Shown here: positions 28,396 through 37,910 of the stretch, one piece after another | Layout: every line of letters starts with the position of its first letter | How positions within the stretch are numbered: the first letter of the stretch is position 1 | NCBI GenBank assembly: GCA_030648295.1 | Contig: JAUSID010000235.1 | Coordinates: 1 to 64,000, forward strand | Origin: Opitutaceae bacterium | GTDB lineage: Bacteria > Verrucomicrobiota > Verrucomicrobiia > Opitutales > Opitutaceae | Reading direction: 5' to 3' | Length of the DNA stretch: 64,000 nucleotides | The notes under the pieces: generated by a model | The model's database searches: none | What the model was told of the DNA's origin: nothing | Seen by the model: the letters and a program-made list of their open reading frames with translations, nothing else | Program-made: the position numbers and the translations under genes

Positions 28396-29511
28396 TCACC
28401 ATCGTTCCACCCGCCGGAGGAAATGCTTTTCCTCGCCTTCGGGCACACCGAGACAAAGAAACACTCCTTCGCGCGGCACCCGCGCGATAAACTCGTCGAG
28501 TTCCTCGAACGGGACGTCGACGAGCACCGACTTGCCGGCGGCGAGGATACGCTTCAGCAACGGAATCCACTGCACAATCGGCCAGTCGGGACCGAGCCCC
28601 TGGACCCACTGGATCGCCTGGATGTCGGGCTGATCGAGGATGACATCGAGGTGCCGCGCGACCCCCTTGCCGTCGACATGAAAGACAGCGCGCTCCATGC
28701 CGACCATCTCGGTGCGAATGCCGGGCAACGCGAAGCGCTTGAAATATTCCGTCGACACCATTGTCGACATATCGGAGCTCGGCACATGAAACCGCCCACG
28801 GCACGGGATATCGATCCAGGTGATCGAGGGCTGCCGCGCGGGCAGCAGCATGGCCTCGAACCAATCGAATATCCGGTGGAAATCGCGCCCGGCCAGTTCC
28901 AGGAGCGGTGCGAGCTTTTCCGGCTCGACCGCCATGGCCGTGAACAGCGCCTCCGTCCCAATCCACGCGGCGACACAATCCAGCCCGGCGTGAAGATCCG
29001 TGTAGCCCACCCAATAGCGATCCCCACAGCGGGCCAGCGCCGCCCGCGTCATTTCCTGGAGCTTCTGGAAGTACACACTGGCAAACGGATCGCCGCGCAA
29101 GATCGAGTGGTCCTCGAGATCCGAGATCACGGGCTCGAACCACGACGTGGTCTCCGCGAATTCGAGCCTTCCTGCATAAAAAGCGGAATAGGCGCTCGGG
29201 CCGAGGTTCGGCATGAACAGCGGAAACGTCTCGGCATGGAAGGTCTTTCCCGCGATCGAACTTTCGAAGCTGTCGAGTTGGTAATCGGTGTCGAACCAGC
29301 GCGCCTCGAGTGACGGCCAGCGATTGCGGTCCAGTGGCTCTCCGGTCTCGAACTGGGCGTTGTGTTTGTAGAAGCGAACCGGCGGCCGATCCAGCACCGC
29401 CTGCTGAAACCACGCTTCGATCCGCCCGATGCAAGTCTCGTAGTCGGGCTTCGTCGCCAGCGCGGCGAGCTCCCGTGGCGGAACCGGCGGCACTATCGTT
29501 TTAGCCGGCAT
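28396..29511 (-). CDS. URO-D superfamily protein lacking the zinc HxC motif
   Basis: A 371-residue protein beginning MPAKTIVPPVPPRELAALAT. It has the URO-D-like barrel pattern (GDPFASVYFQKLQEMTRAAL, HAGLDCVAAWIGTEAL, DIPCRGRFHVPSSDMSTMVS, VDGKGVARHLDVILDQPDIQ). At the position where MtaA-type proteins have His-x-Cys it has FHVDGKG, so a zinc-thiolate methyl transfer site is not evident. Related proteins in Verrucomicrobia and Firmicutes are annotated as trimethylamine corrinoid protein 2 or simply URO-D family. It is 43 bp downstream of the FAD oxidoreductase gene, in an operon. The upstream extension of the frame to 29712 is Arg/Ser-rich and rejected. Confidence 0.78.
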   Translation of the reverse strand: MPAKTIVPPVPPRELAALATKPDYETCIGRIEAWFQQAVLDRPPVRFYKHNAQFETGEPLDRNRWPSLEARWFDTDYQLDSFESSIAGKTFHAETFPLFMPNLGPSAYSAFYAGRLEFAETTSWFEPVISDLEDHSILRGDPFASVYFQKLQEMTRAALARCGDRYWVGYTDLHAGLDCVAAWIGTEALFTAMAVEPEKLAPLLELAGRDFHRIFDWFEAMLLPARQPSITWIDIPCRGRFHVPSSDMSTMVSTEYFKRFALPGIRTEMVGMERAVFHVDGKGVARHLDVILDQPDIQAIQWVQGLGPDWPIVQWIPLLKRILAAGKSVLVDVPFEELDEFIARVPREGVFLCLGVPEGEEKHFLRRVERW

Positions 29512-29554
29512 GGAAGTGAGTGGCCGAGCAATTCGCGGGTTCCGGCCGGAGCCA

Positions 29555-31837
29555 TCACGCGTAACACCGGACGGAAAATAACGCGATGGGCGCGCCGCCC
29601 TCCGGCGCGTCGAGTTCGATCGTGAGCTGGCGCGTGCGGCAGGGCTCGGCGAACGTGAGCGTTCGCTGCGAGTGATGATTGTCGCGCACCTCAGCGAGCA
29701 GTCGACGATCAACCTCGAACACGCGGGCGTGCGGGACGCAGAACGGCATCACGCTTTCCGGATGGACCATCAGCACCGACTCGAGCGGATGATCGAAGTC
29801 GGTGTCGAAACACAGTACTACGCGCGATACCGTGACCGGTTCCGGCCATTCGAGAATAAGCGTGCCGATCTTTTCGCCGATGCCGGCGACCCACGCGTTC
29901 GGCTGCGTCGTGGGACGGTTGATACCGTTGCAAAGATTCCCGGGCCCAAACGCCTCCAATGGTGGCGAAATCGCCAGCGCCAGGTTTTTGCCGCGGGGCC
30001 GCCGCTGCGGCAGCCAATACTCGAACGTGTCGAATCCCGCCTCCGGCGGCGGCGACTGCACGCGCGATTTGCCGACGGCCTTGTTGAAGTCTTGCGTCAA
30101 CGCGAGCACGCCCGTGAGCCGCTGGTCGCTCAAGTGCAGCTGCAACGCCGGATTCGGCGCCAGCCGCACGAACCCATAGCGTGGTTCGTCGATGGTGACG
30201 GGAAACTCGACGCAGATTGTCCTGCCGGCTCCCGCGGAGACCGCGACGGACGATCGGGCCAGCGTGCGATCCGGCGTAAAATTGCCGCGTCGTTCGGCGG
30301 TGCCGAGTTCGAACTCGGCCATCGTGTCTCGCGCCACATCCGCGACGAACGTGAAGCTCGGGCACGGGCCGGCGCCGAGTGGCAGCATCATCGCCCATGC
30401 CGTGTCGAGCGGAAGCCGGTCCGCGCCCGCGGGCAGGTCGGCCAGCAGGCAGGTGCTCGACGCGCGGATCTGCGCCCGCGGCGTGAGATCGTCCGCGTCG
30501 TCGAGCGCCACTTCCGGGATATATTGTCCCGCGCGAAGCAGCTGCATCTGCAATTCCGTCAGCGCCGCGCCTGCTCCCACCTCGCGCGGCGTCAGCCCGC
30601 GCCTCACGCAAATCGCGGCCGCGATCGCGATGGCCTGCGCCCCATGCGAACACGTGCCCATCACGCGCGTGGAACCAAACGCGACGTGCGACGCGCTGAT
30701 GATCCGTCCGGCAAGGAAAAGATTGCTGAGATTCCGCGCGTGGAGACAGCGATAGGGAATCTGATAAACGCCCTTCGCGTGCCATTGGGTGCAGCCCGGC
30801 TGTTCGCTGAACACGCCGTCGGCCGGATGCAGATCGACGGCCCAGCCGCCGTAGGAGACCGCGTCCTCGTGGACCCGCTGCTCCACGATGTCGCGCTGGT
30901 TGAGGATGTAGTCGCCCTCGAAACGGCGGCTCTCGCGTTTGCCCGGTATCGTGCCGACCCATTCGAGCGTCATCGTCTCCGCCTCGGGAAACCTGCCCGA
31001 GTTCTTGATGTAGTTCCAGACGCCATACACGACCTTCCAGAGCTCCCACTTGATCTTCTCCGTGTCGTGCACGGTGTCGAGCCGGCCGCCCCACTCTATC
31101 CACCAGAGCCGGCAGCCGAAATCCTGCGCGTTGAGATCGAAGTAGCGCGGGATTTTCTCGATCCGATCGAGGGCAAACGCCGGCGGGACGAATTTCACCG
31201 GCCGGCCAACGTCCTTGGAATAGAAATACAGCGAGTGGCCGAGCAGCTCGTGCGCCGGCTGCCGCGGCGCGAACCCCTCCCCGAATTCCGTCCGGCCCTC
31301 GGCGCCGATCCGAAAGGCCGCGCCGGCGAGGAAACCGGCGATGCCGTCGCCGGAAGCGTCGCAGAAAAACCGCCCGGTGGCTTCGTAACGGGTCGAGTTC
31401 TGCGAGCAGAAGCCGCGCACCCGCGCGATCCGATCCGGCCCGTCCTTGTCCAGATCGTAGACCGCGGTGTTGAGCAGCAGCGTGATGTTGGGCTCGGCCG
31501 CCACCTTTTCCAGCAGCAGGGCATCCATCATCAGCGGATTGCCCTCACGATTGCGGAAAAGGTTTTCGAGCAGGATCTCGTCAATCACGCCACCCTCCCG
31601 CGCCCAGCGGTTGTTGTTCCCCAGGTGCGAGGTCGCGCCGAGCACCCACAAACGGACCTCGCTCGAAGCATTGCCGCCGAGGACGGGACGATCGTGGATG
31701 AGGACCACGCGAATCCCGGCGCGCGCCGCCGTGATCGCCGCGCAGGTTCCGGCCAGCCCGCCGCCCACGATGACGAGCTCGCCGGTGAGATGGACGGTCT
31801 TCAACTCGCGATGGTCGACCTGAGGCTCGTGAATCAT
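29555..31837 (-). CDS. FAD-dependent oxidoreductase with C-terminal sugar-binding-like domain
   Basis: A 760-residue protein. The dinucleotide fold opens with LVIVGGGLAGTCAA (22-34) and LIHDRPVLGGNASSE follows, the mark of the FAD_oxidored (PF12831) group. Further flavin contacts are likely in FCDASGDGIAGFLAGA and LFLAGRIISASHVAFGSTRV. Residues about 480-750 form a beta-rich region (WPEPVTVSRVVLCFDTDFDH) similar to a discoidin-type domain. No signal peptide is visible. Relatives cluster with glycan-use genes in Verrucomicrobia, Planctomycetes and Bacteroidetes, where the substrate is mostly unknown. It is 40 bp after the MFS gene and 43 bp before the URO-D gene. Confidence 0.87.
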   Translation of the reverse strand: MIHEPQVDHRELKTVHLTGELVIVGGGLAGTCAAITAARAGIRVVLIHDRPVLGGNASSEVRLWVLGATSHLGNNNRWAREGGVIDEILLENLFRNREGNPLMMDALLLEKVAAEPNITLLLNTAVYDLDKDGPDRIARVRGFCSQNSTRYEATGRFFCDASGDGIAGFLAGAAFRIGAEGRTEFGEGFAPRQPAHELLGHSLYFYSKDVGRPVKFVPPAFALDRIEKIPRYFDLNAQDFGCRLWWIEWGGRLDTVHDTEKIKWELWKVVYGVWNYIKNSGRFPEAETMTLEWVGTIPGKRESRRFEGDYILNQRDIVEQRVHEDAVSYGGWAVDLHPADGVFSEQPGCTQWHAKGVYQIPYRCLHARNLSNLFLAGRIISASHVAFGSTRVMGTCSHGAQAIAIAAAICVRRGLTPREVGAGAALTELQMQLLRAGQYIPEVALDDADDLTPRAQIRASSTCLLADLPAGADRLPLDTAWAMMLPLGAGPCPSFTFVADVARDTMAEFELGTAERRGNFTPDRTLARSSVAVSAGAGRTICVEFPVTIDEPRYGFVRLAPNPALQLHLSDQRLTGVLALTQDFNKAVGKSRVQSPPPEAGFDTFEYWLPQRRPRGKNLALAISPPLEAFGPGNLCNGINRPTTQPNAWVAGIGEKIGTLILEWPEPVTVSRVVLCFDTDFDHPLESVLMVHPESVMPFCVPHARVFEVDRRLLAEVRDNHHSQRTLTFAEPCRTRQLTIELDAPEGGAPIALFSVRCYA

Positions 31838-31877
31838 GGCTTTCTCGCGAAGCGTGCCGTGAAAATTATTCCGATGA

Positions 31878-33275
31878 TCATTTGATCGGTTTCCGCGCCG
31901 GCCCGAACCGCAGGAGCAGCCAGGCCAGCGGGTGAAGAAAAGCCATGACCAGGAACCACGACGCGTAACCCTGGCCCTGCACCAGCTGTAACACGCTGCC
32001 GAATACGGCGTGGATCGCGCGGTCGAGGAAGCCGGCCGGGGCAGCTGCGGCCGGCCCCGAGACCATCGCGGCGACCACGGTGTTCATGATGATGCCGCCG
32101 ACGGAACTGCCGGCGGCAACGATCCCGAACACGCGCCCCAGGGATCGCTCGGGGACGATATCGACCACCATCGCGCCGAGATTCGTGAGCCAGGACATGT
32201 GTGCGAGCACGACGGCCGCGCTGAGCGCCAGCACCAAGGGGACGGAATCGGCCCAGGGCACGACCACGGAGAGGGGCACGACACACGCCGTCACCAGCAT
32301 TGCCCGCAGCCGCGCCGCCGCCGGTGCGGCGCCGCGGCGGACCATCCGGCCCGAGATGATTCCGCCGGCCAGAGTCCCGATATCGGCGGCGAGGAAAATC
32401 AGCCACGTGATCGCCAGCCCTTTCTGAGTCACCGCGCGATCGGCGAAGAGGTACTTCGCGAACCAGAACTGGTAGAAGTACCACACGGGATCGGTAAGCA
32501 GCCGCGCGAGCAACAGCCGCCACACTTCCGGCCGCGAGAGCGCATCGCCCCAGGTCCAGACTTCACCGCCATGTCCGGCCGCCGCGGCATCACGCGCCAA
32601 CGCTTCGTCCAAGGCCTGCTTCTGCCCGGCCGGCACGAGCGGATTGCGATCCGGTTCGCGGGCGATCCAAAGCCACGGCACCACCCAGGCCAGGCCGAGT
32701 GCGCCAGTGACGACAAATGCGCCCTGCCAGCCCCATCGGCCCGCGAGTTGCAGGACCAGAATTGGGGCGATGGTCGCTCCGATGGTGGCCCCGAGCGTAT
32801 ACAGGCCGATGGCCACTCCGCGTTCGTGCGCGGGAAACCAGCGCGCCACGATCTTCGGCGCGGCGAGCCAGTTGCCCGCTTCACCGAGCCCGAGCATGAA
32901 CCGGAAGACGCCCAGCGATGCGGCCGAGCGCGCCAGTGCGGTGAGAATATTGGCCGTGGACCACCACACCACGAACAGCGCCAGCGACCAGCGCGCTCCG
33001 AATCGATCGACGATCGCGCCGGAGCCGAGATAGGCCAGCGTGTACGCGACCAGGAACAGGTTGACGATGTTGGCATAGGCCTGTTCGCCGAATCCGAGTT
33101 CCTGCTGAATCGTCGGCGCCAGCAGGGAGAGCGCCTGGCGGTCGACGTAATTCAACACCGCCGAGCCGAAAAGGAAAACCGCCAGCCACCACCGCAGCCG
33201 CGGAAGCCTGACCTTCCCTGGAGGATGCACAGGCGCGGCGGCAACGCCGCCCGTTAACTCGGGTTCAGCCGACAT
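31878..33275 (-). CDS. MFS transporter, ACS/hexuronate type
   Basis: About 465 residues and 12 helices. The first helix ends in SAVLNYVDRQALSLLAPTI, a hallmark of the anion:cation symporter group that includes hexuronate (ExuT-like) carriers. The loop 2-3 motif is GAIVDRFGARWSLA and the helix 4-5 block is MLGLGEAGNWLAAPKIVARWFP. It is in the inner membrane and imports a sugar acid with protons, by family. The start at MSAEPELT is chosen; an ATG seven codons upstream is also possible. It is the first gene of the minus operon MFS, FAD oxidoreductase, URO-D, secreted protein, and is divergent from lacI. Confidence 0.88.
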   Translation of the reverse strand: MSAEPELTGGVAAAPVHPPGKVRLPRLRWWLAVFLFGSAVLNYVDRQALSLLAPTIQQELGFGEQAYANIVNLFLVAYTLAYLGSGAIVDRFGARWSLALFVVWWSTANILTALARSAASLGVFRFMLGLGEAGNWLAAPKIVARWFPAHERGVAIGLYTLGATIGATIAPILVLQLAGRWGWQGAFVVTGALGLAWVVPWLWIAREPDRNPLVPAGQKQALDEALARDAAAAGHGGEVWTWGDALSRPEVWRLLLARLLTDPVWYFYQFWFAKYLFADRAVTQKGLAITWLIFLAADIGTLAGGIISGRMVRRGAAPAAARLRAMLVTACVVPLSVVVPWADSVPLVLALSAAVVLAHMSWLTNLGAMVVDIVPERSLGRVFGIVAAGSSVGGIIMNTVVAAMVSGPAAAAPAGFLDRAIHAVFGSVLQLVQGQGYASWFLVMAFLHPLAWLLLRFGPARKPIK

Positions 33276-33464
33276 GTGGTTTCGACCGTCGCGCAACGGG
33301 CGCCACGTTTACCGGCGCCGGCGGGGATGCCCGCCTCGCAGGAGGATTCATCGACAAAACCGGAAGACGTAACAGTGACATGCGCACGGAGGTTTGCTGG
33401 CCGTGACCACGGCCACGAGGCCACGAGAGCAGGTTGGGATCGTGAGGCGGGAACAAAACTTGCG

Positions 33465-33484
33465 TTGGTGAAACCGTTGACCAA
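33465..33484. promoter_or_regulatory. Putative LacI-family operator palindrome
   Basis: TTGGTGAAACCGTTGACCAA has 5-bp outer arms TTGGT/ACCAA and partly matching inner bases around a central CCG. LacI-family operators are palindromes of this size with a central CG. It lies 14 bases before the lacI ATG in the 223-bp region shared with the divergent MFS operon, so autoregulation is likely. A close variant lies at 34781. Confidence 0.6.
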
Positions 33485-33498
33485 ATCTCGCGCGCTCG

Positions 33499-34533
33499 AT
33501 GGAACGTTGTACGCTGACCCAGGTTGCGAAGGCCGCCCGGTTGTCGGTCTCGACCGTCTCGATGGCGCTCCGCAACCACCCGCGCATCCCGGAGGTCACG
33601 ACTCAACGCGTCCAGCGGATCGCCCGCAAGCTCGGCTACAAGGCGCATCCGTCGGTCGCGGCGCTCATGGCCCACATCAGGTCCGGCCGGCAGCCAAGGA
33701 GCCGCGAAAAAATCGCGTTCGTCTGGATCGAAGCTCAGCCGACGGAGCTCAACGTTCCGTTCAACCGGCAGACAATTGCGGGCGCACGACAGCGGGCGGA
33801 GCAACTCGGATACGAGCTCGAGGAATTCTGGCTGTCCGAGCCAGGGATGACGTCGCGGCGACTGAGCGACATCCTCAAGGCGCGCGGCGTCACCGGCGTC
33901 GTGTTCTCCGGCTGCGACCGGCAGACGGGAGTCCAGCTCGAGATGGACTGGGGAGCGCACGCCGCCGCGGTCATCGGCAATGCACCGTGGACGCCCGAAT
34001 TGCACCGCGCCGCGCACCACCACTTCCTGAGCATGCGGCGCGTTCTCGCGGAACTCGCACGGCGCGAATATCACCGGCCCGCACTGATTCTCGATGAGCT
34101 GGTGAACGAGCGGGCAATCCGCGCCTCCGAGGCCGCCTTCGTGACGCATCACCCGGCGCCATCGCGCGCCCGGCAGCTCTTGCGCAAGGTTGCCGCCGCG
34201 GACGATCCGTCGCTCCGGTCGTGGCTCCGGCAGGTCCGACCCGATGCGGTCATCGTCAGTCGCACGCGTTTTCTCGCCGCGTTGCGATCCCATGCTGCCG
34301 CGCTCGGGAAGGACACCGGATACGTGACGCTCGAGCTCACGGCCGGTGAAAACAATATCAGCGGAATAGATCCCGGTCATCACCTCATCGGAGCCCACGC
34401 CGTCGACCTGGTGATCGAACAACTGTTTCGCAATGAACGCGGGATGCCGGCGGAACCGAAGAATGTGCTATTCGAGGGACACTGGGTCGAAGGCAACACG
34501 CTGCGCGCCGCGCCGTCAGTGCTGGTTCCGTAG
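33499..34533 (+). CDS. LacI-family transcriptional regulator
   Basis: A 344-residue regulator. The N-terminal helix-turn-helix is TLTQVAKAARLSVSTVSMAL with the hinge-side sequence RVQRIARKLGYKAHPSVAAL; then a periplasmic-binding-protein-like effector domain (about 65-340). The HPSVAALMA stretch after the HTH is a frequent feature of regulators from Opitutaceae. It should bind a sugar or sugar derivative. It is divergent from the MFS/FAD/URO-D operon and is followed, 424 bp later, by a TonB-dependent receptor on the same strand. Confidence 0.92.
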   Translation: MERCTLTQVAKAARLSVSTVSMALRNHPRIPEVTTQRVQRIARKLGYKAHPSVAALMAHIRSGRQPRSREKIAFVWIEAQPTELNVPFNRQTIAGARQRAEQLGYELEEFWLSEPGMTSRRLSDILKARGVTGVVFSGCDRQTGVQLEMDWGAHAAAVIGNAPWTPELHRAAHHHFLSMRRVLAELARREYHRPALILDELVNERAIRASEAAFVTHHPAPSRARQLLRKVAAADDPSLRSWLRQVRPDAVIVSRTRFLAALRSHAAALGKDTGYVTLELTAGENNISGIDPGHHLIGAHAVDLVIEQLFRNERGMPAEPKNVLFEGHWVEGNTLRAAPSVLVP

Positions 34534-34615
34534 CAGCCGAGGTCACGAGGCTGGAATTCTCAACTCACAACGGTCACTCCGGGAGCGCGGGCATCTCCGC
34601 AATTGATCGCGAAGC

Positions 34616-34694
34616 GTTGTAGGTTGCGCGCTCGCCGCGCAACGACCTTCGGAACCGCATGCCGTTGTTGCGACACGAGGTCGCAACCTACAAC
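34616..34694. repeat. Inverted repeat GTTGTAGGTTGCG ... CGCAACCTACAAC
   Basis: Perfect 13-bp arms enclose a loop that itself contains a second, shorter palindrome (TTGCGCGCTCGCCGCGCAA). The first 26 bp of the element, from 34619, are the exact reverse complement of 7207-7232. A smaller GCGGGCTCCTCGCCCGC hairpin follows near 34750. The region 34534-34957 contains no gene. Confidence 0.75.
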
Positions 34695-34780
34695 CGGGTT
34701 TCGTTACGGCGAGGGCCCCGGCAAGGTGCAGTCTGGTTCGCCCGTCCTAGCGGGCTCCTCGCCCGCAACACCCCGGTCAT

Positions 34781-34800
34781 TTGGTCAACGCTTTCAACGG
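34781..34800. promoter_or_regulatory. Second LacI-type operator candidate upstream of the TonB receptor
   Basis: TTGGTCAACGCTTTCAACGG. The reverse complement of the palindrome at 33465 reads TTGGTCAACGGTTTCACCAA, so 16 of the first 18 positions agree. The left half is conserved exactly; the right half is weaker. It lies about 160 bp before the receptor ATG. Confidence 0.55.
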
Positions 34801-34957
34801 ATCTTGCCTAGAGGCAGCCGCAGGAGCGGAGTTCTGTCGATTCACGCTCTCTTCCACGTCGTGATCTGCCTCGCCCCGGACGTCTTGGCCCTCCGCTCAA
34901 CCGGGCGTCGGACTGCGGCGGTGGCAGCTTTTGGTTCCAGCAAAACTTGATTCGACC

Positions 34958-37870
34958 ATGCAGAAAAACATCCAGCGAATCGTGGCCGCTTTCACGCCTG
35001 TCCTCCTCCATCTCGCCGCGGTCGGTCACGCGCAGATTGTCAATCCGGCACCGGCGTCGACCGCGCCATCGCCAGCCACCACAGAAACGGTCGAGCTCTC
35101 TCCCTTCGTCGTGGAGGCGCAATCGTCCGACTCCTACGACGCGACCAACACCAACTCAGTCACCGGAACCAACCTCTCGCTCAACAAAACACCGCTCGAT
35201 GCGAAGATTTTCAACCGCACCATGATGGACGAACTCGGGGTGGTCGATATCGCGCAGATGCTCTCGGATTTCGGCGGCCTGGGCGGCCCGCTTTTTGGTG
35301 CCGCCGACGAGGGGCAGCGTGGCGCGCAGGAAGGCGATCCGGTGGATTACAAGACGATGTCGAGCCGTGGACTGACCATCAGCAACCCGCGGCGAGACGG
35401 ATTTCTCCGTTCCGACACGTCGTTGATGGACTCCTTCGACGTCGAGAGCGCCGAGGCCCTGCAAGGCTCAAACTCGCTGCTCTTCGGTTCAGGCGACGCC
35501 GGCGGAGTGGTCAACGTCACGGGAAAACGAGCCCGGTTGAACCAGAGGTCCGCCACATTTTCGGCCAAGGTCGATTCGGAAGGATCGCGGCGCTTCACCG
35601 CGGATATCAATGCGGGGACGAAACGCTTCGGCGTGCGGATTAACGGCGTGAAGGGGGAGGAAAAGTATTTCCGGCCCATCCTGGGCTTGAAGCAGGAAGG
35701 CCTCCAGCTGGCCGCAACCGTGAGACCATGGCGCTGGCTGAGCGCCTATGGCGAACTTCGCCACTATGTGCGCGACAACATTCGCGCTGCCAGCGCGACC
35801 TTGCGCACGCCGGTGAACCTGCTCCTCACCACCGGCGAGACCATGGACAACAAATCGGCCCGTTATAGCGTCGGCTTCGGTGGGTCGGAACTGCTCGGGA
35901 ATGCCGTAACGCTGACGAACATGGATTCGATGTCGGGCGCGCACACGCGCCATTATTATATTGTTCGTTCCTATTCCGGCACGATCGAGGCCGCCGCCGG
36001 CCGGGACCTTCACTTCCAATTACGCTACGGCAACGACTGGCGGGTAAACAAGAACCTCAGTGGCTCGAACGTCGTGCTGTATCATCCCGATGCGCCGGGC
36101 AATCTTTACCGCGATGCCAATGGCGCCCTGCTGCACGAATGGGCAATGAACATTCAGCAAAGCGCCAGTCCGAACACTCTGGAAGCCCAGGGCTACAAGC
36201 TCACCGGGGTATATCGTCGCAATCTGGGGCGATGGGGCGATCACTGGGTCAACGCCTTCGTCTCGCAGCAGGATACTTCGACGCTCGTGCAGGCCTTTCG
36301 CTTCCTCGAGATCGATGCCAGCGGGAATTACGTCTCCTCCGGCCCGGTGACCGCGACAAATTCCGGCCGGAAGACCCTGCCCGCCGCATGGGTGCCCGCC
36401 TTCCCCGAAACCATTTTCGGCCGGAAATGGCCCACGGACACCCTGGTCCACCCGACCAACGAGCTGACCTACAAGTGGGGTCCGCTGACATACCCCGGCG
36501 CAGCCCCTCCGACCGCCGGCAACCCACTCGGTGTATCGGGCCCCGTGAACGCCGTGACCGGCGCCCCGGGCAATTACTCGCGGGATGAAACGAGCGAGCG
36601 CAGCCGCGCGATCAGCGTCACAAGCGAGTTCTGGGGCGGCCGCATCAACACCATGGCCGGCTTCCGGTTTGAAAGTGCGGACACCGCGGCCGAGGACACC
36701 GGCGAGAAACGCGGCCCGATCGATTACGACAGCACCACCGTCGGCGTCGTTTTCGACACGCCGATCAAGGGAATCCGCGGCTACACGAGCTACGCCACCA
36801 ATGCCAAGATCAACTTCACCGCCGACCGCGACATCTTCAATCAATCGCTTCCCATTGGACGGGGCGTCAGCCGGGAAGCCGGCCTGAAATTCGCCATGTG
36901 GGATCACCGACTGTCCGGAAACATTTCCTATTATATATCGGAAGCCCGGAACTTCATCGGTTCGCTCGGCGGTATTCGTGACGATGTCGATCCGGACGGC
37001 ATCAACGGACGCAATGGCGGCAGCGGCTATACCTATAGCCGGAAATCCGACGGCATCGACCTTCTGCTCTCGATGCGTCCGCTCACCGCCTGGCAGGTCA
37101 CGCTCAATTATTCCGAGGCGAATGGCAGCGAGCGCAGCAACGTCAGCCTGCCCGTCCTTTACAACGACGAGTTCAACACCACCACCGCGGGCAGCCAGAC
37201 CGTGGTCGGAGTGAAGAACGCCACGACCGGCGCGGTGACCCCGCTCATGGTGCCGAGCATCCCCGCCGACCCCAACTCGCCTCGAACCGCGTTGTCGTTG
37301 GGCATGATGAGGGACAGCAACAGCCCGTATTTCGCGGTGCTCGATCCGGATTCGGGCCAGATCCTGAATGCCTCCACCCTGGGACTCACGGCGGACGGCG
37401 TGGGCACGGGCCGCACCAGCCTGCCGATTTCAGACCACCAGGTCGGTTTCACGCCGGCCTCGCCCACGATCATCGTGCGGCGGTCCGGCGAAATGACGGC
37501 CGGATATCCGGAACACAGCTTCAGTGTCATTAATCGGTTTCAATTCCGGGAAGGCCGGCTCCGCGGCATGGTTCTTGGTCTGGCGTCGATCTATCAAAAT
37601 GGTTTTCGCGGTTACATGTATACGGATGCCACTCGTGGCGGAGAGCGCCGGATGTTCTATCGGCCCGATCGGATCGAACACCGCTTCTTTGGCACGTATG
37701 GATTCAAACCCGGCCGGCGGATTCGCGCCACCGTGCAGGTCAACATCTCCAATCTGTTCGACCGGCAAACCGTGATCACGCTGCCCAACAGCACGACGGG
37801 AGCGGTTCGCTATTTCGCGTATCAATACTCGCCCCGCAAGTTCGCCCTGACCACGTCGCTGAGTTTTTGA
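34958..37870 (+). CDS. TonB-dependent outer-membrane receptor
   Basis: About 970 residues. The start is placed at MQKNIQRIVAAF because a signal peptide ending ...GHAQ follows; a TTG nine codons upstream is in frame. A plug domain covers about 50-200 (TVELSPFVVEAQ leading in, then SRGLTISNPRRDGF and SAEALQGSNSLLFGSGDAGG). The rest is a beta-barrel with alternating aromatic strands and the C-terminal Phe of outer-membrane proteins (TTSLSF). The N-terminal lead-in ETVELSPFVVEA is the typical form of the large receptor family in Opitutaceae. It should import an oligosaccharide or a chelate with TonB energy. It lies downstream of lacI and upstream of a 942-residue exported protein. Confidence 0.93.
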   Translation: MQKNIQRIVAAFTPVLLHLAAVGHAQIVNPAPASTAPSPATTETVELSPFVVEAQSSDSYDATNTNSVTGTNLSLNKTPLDAKIFNRTMMDELGVVDIAQMLSDFGGLGGPLFGAADEGQRGAQEGDPVDYKTMSSRGLTISNPRRDGFLRSDTSLMDSFDVESAEALQGSNSLLFGSGDAGGVVNVTGKRARLNQRSATFSAKVDSEGSRRFTADINAGTKRFGVRINGVKGEEKYFRPILGLKQEGLQLAATVRPWRWLSAYGELRHYVRDNIRAASATLRTPVNLLLTTGETMDNKSARYSVGFGGSELLGNAVTLTNMDSMSGAHTRHYYIVRSYSGTIEAAAGRDLHFQLRYGNDWRVNKNLSGSNVVLYHPDAPGNLYRDANGALLHEWAMNIQQSASPNTLEAQGYKLTGVYRRNLGRWGDHWVNAFVSQQDTSTLVQAFRFLEIDASGNYVSSGPVTATNSGRKTLPAAWVPAFPETIFGRKWPTDTLVHPTNELTYKWGPLTYPGAAPPTAGNPLGVSGPVNAVTGAPGNYSRDETSERSRAISVTSEFWGGRINTMAGFRFESADTAAEDTGEKRGPIDYDSTTVGVVFDTPIKGIRGYTSYATNAKINFTADRDIFNQSLPIGRGVSREAGLKFAMWDHRLSGNISYYISEARNFIGSLGGIRDDVDPDGINGRNGGSGYTYSRKSDGIDLLLSMRPLTAWQVTLNYSEANGSERSNVSLPVLYNDEFNTTTAGSQTVVGVKNATTGAVTPLMVPSIPADPNSPRTALSLGMMRDSNSPYFAVLDPDSGQILNASTLGLTADGVGTGRTSLPISDHQVGFTPASPTIIVRRSGEMTAGYPEHSFSVINRFQFREGRLRGMVLGLASIYQNGFRGYMYTDATRGGERRMFYRPDRIEHRFFGTYGFKPGRRIRATVQVNISNLFDRQTVITLPNSTTGAVRYFAYQYSPRKFALTTSLSF

Positions 37871-37910
37871 GCGCGGGCCATTCGCCGGGCGTCCGCGTCG
37901 CGCACCTTTT

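Noticed and set aside
29672-31885. A 737-codon open frame on the plus strand
   Set aside because: It is antisense to the FAD oxidoreductase, which has clear family motifs; the composition is Arg-rich.
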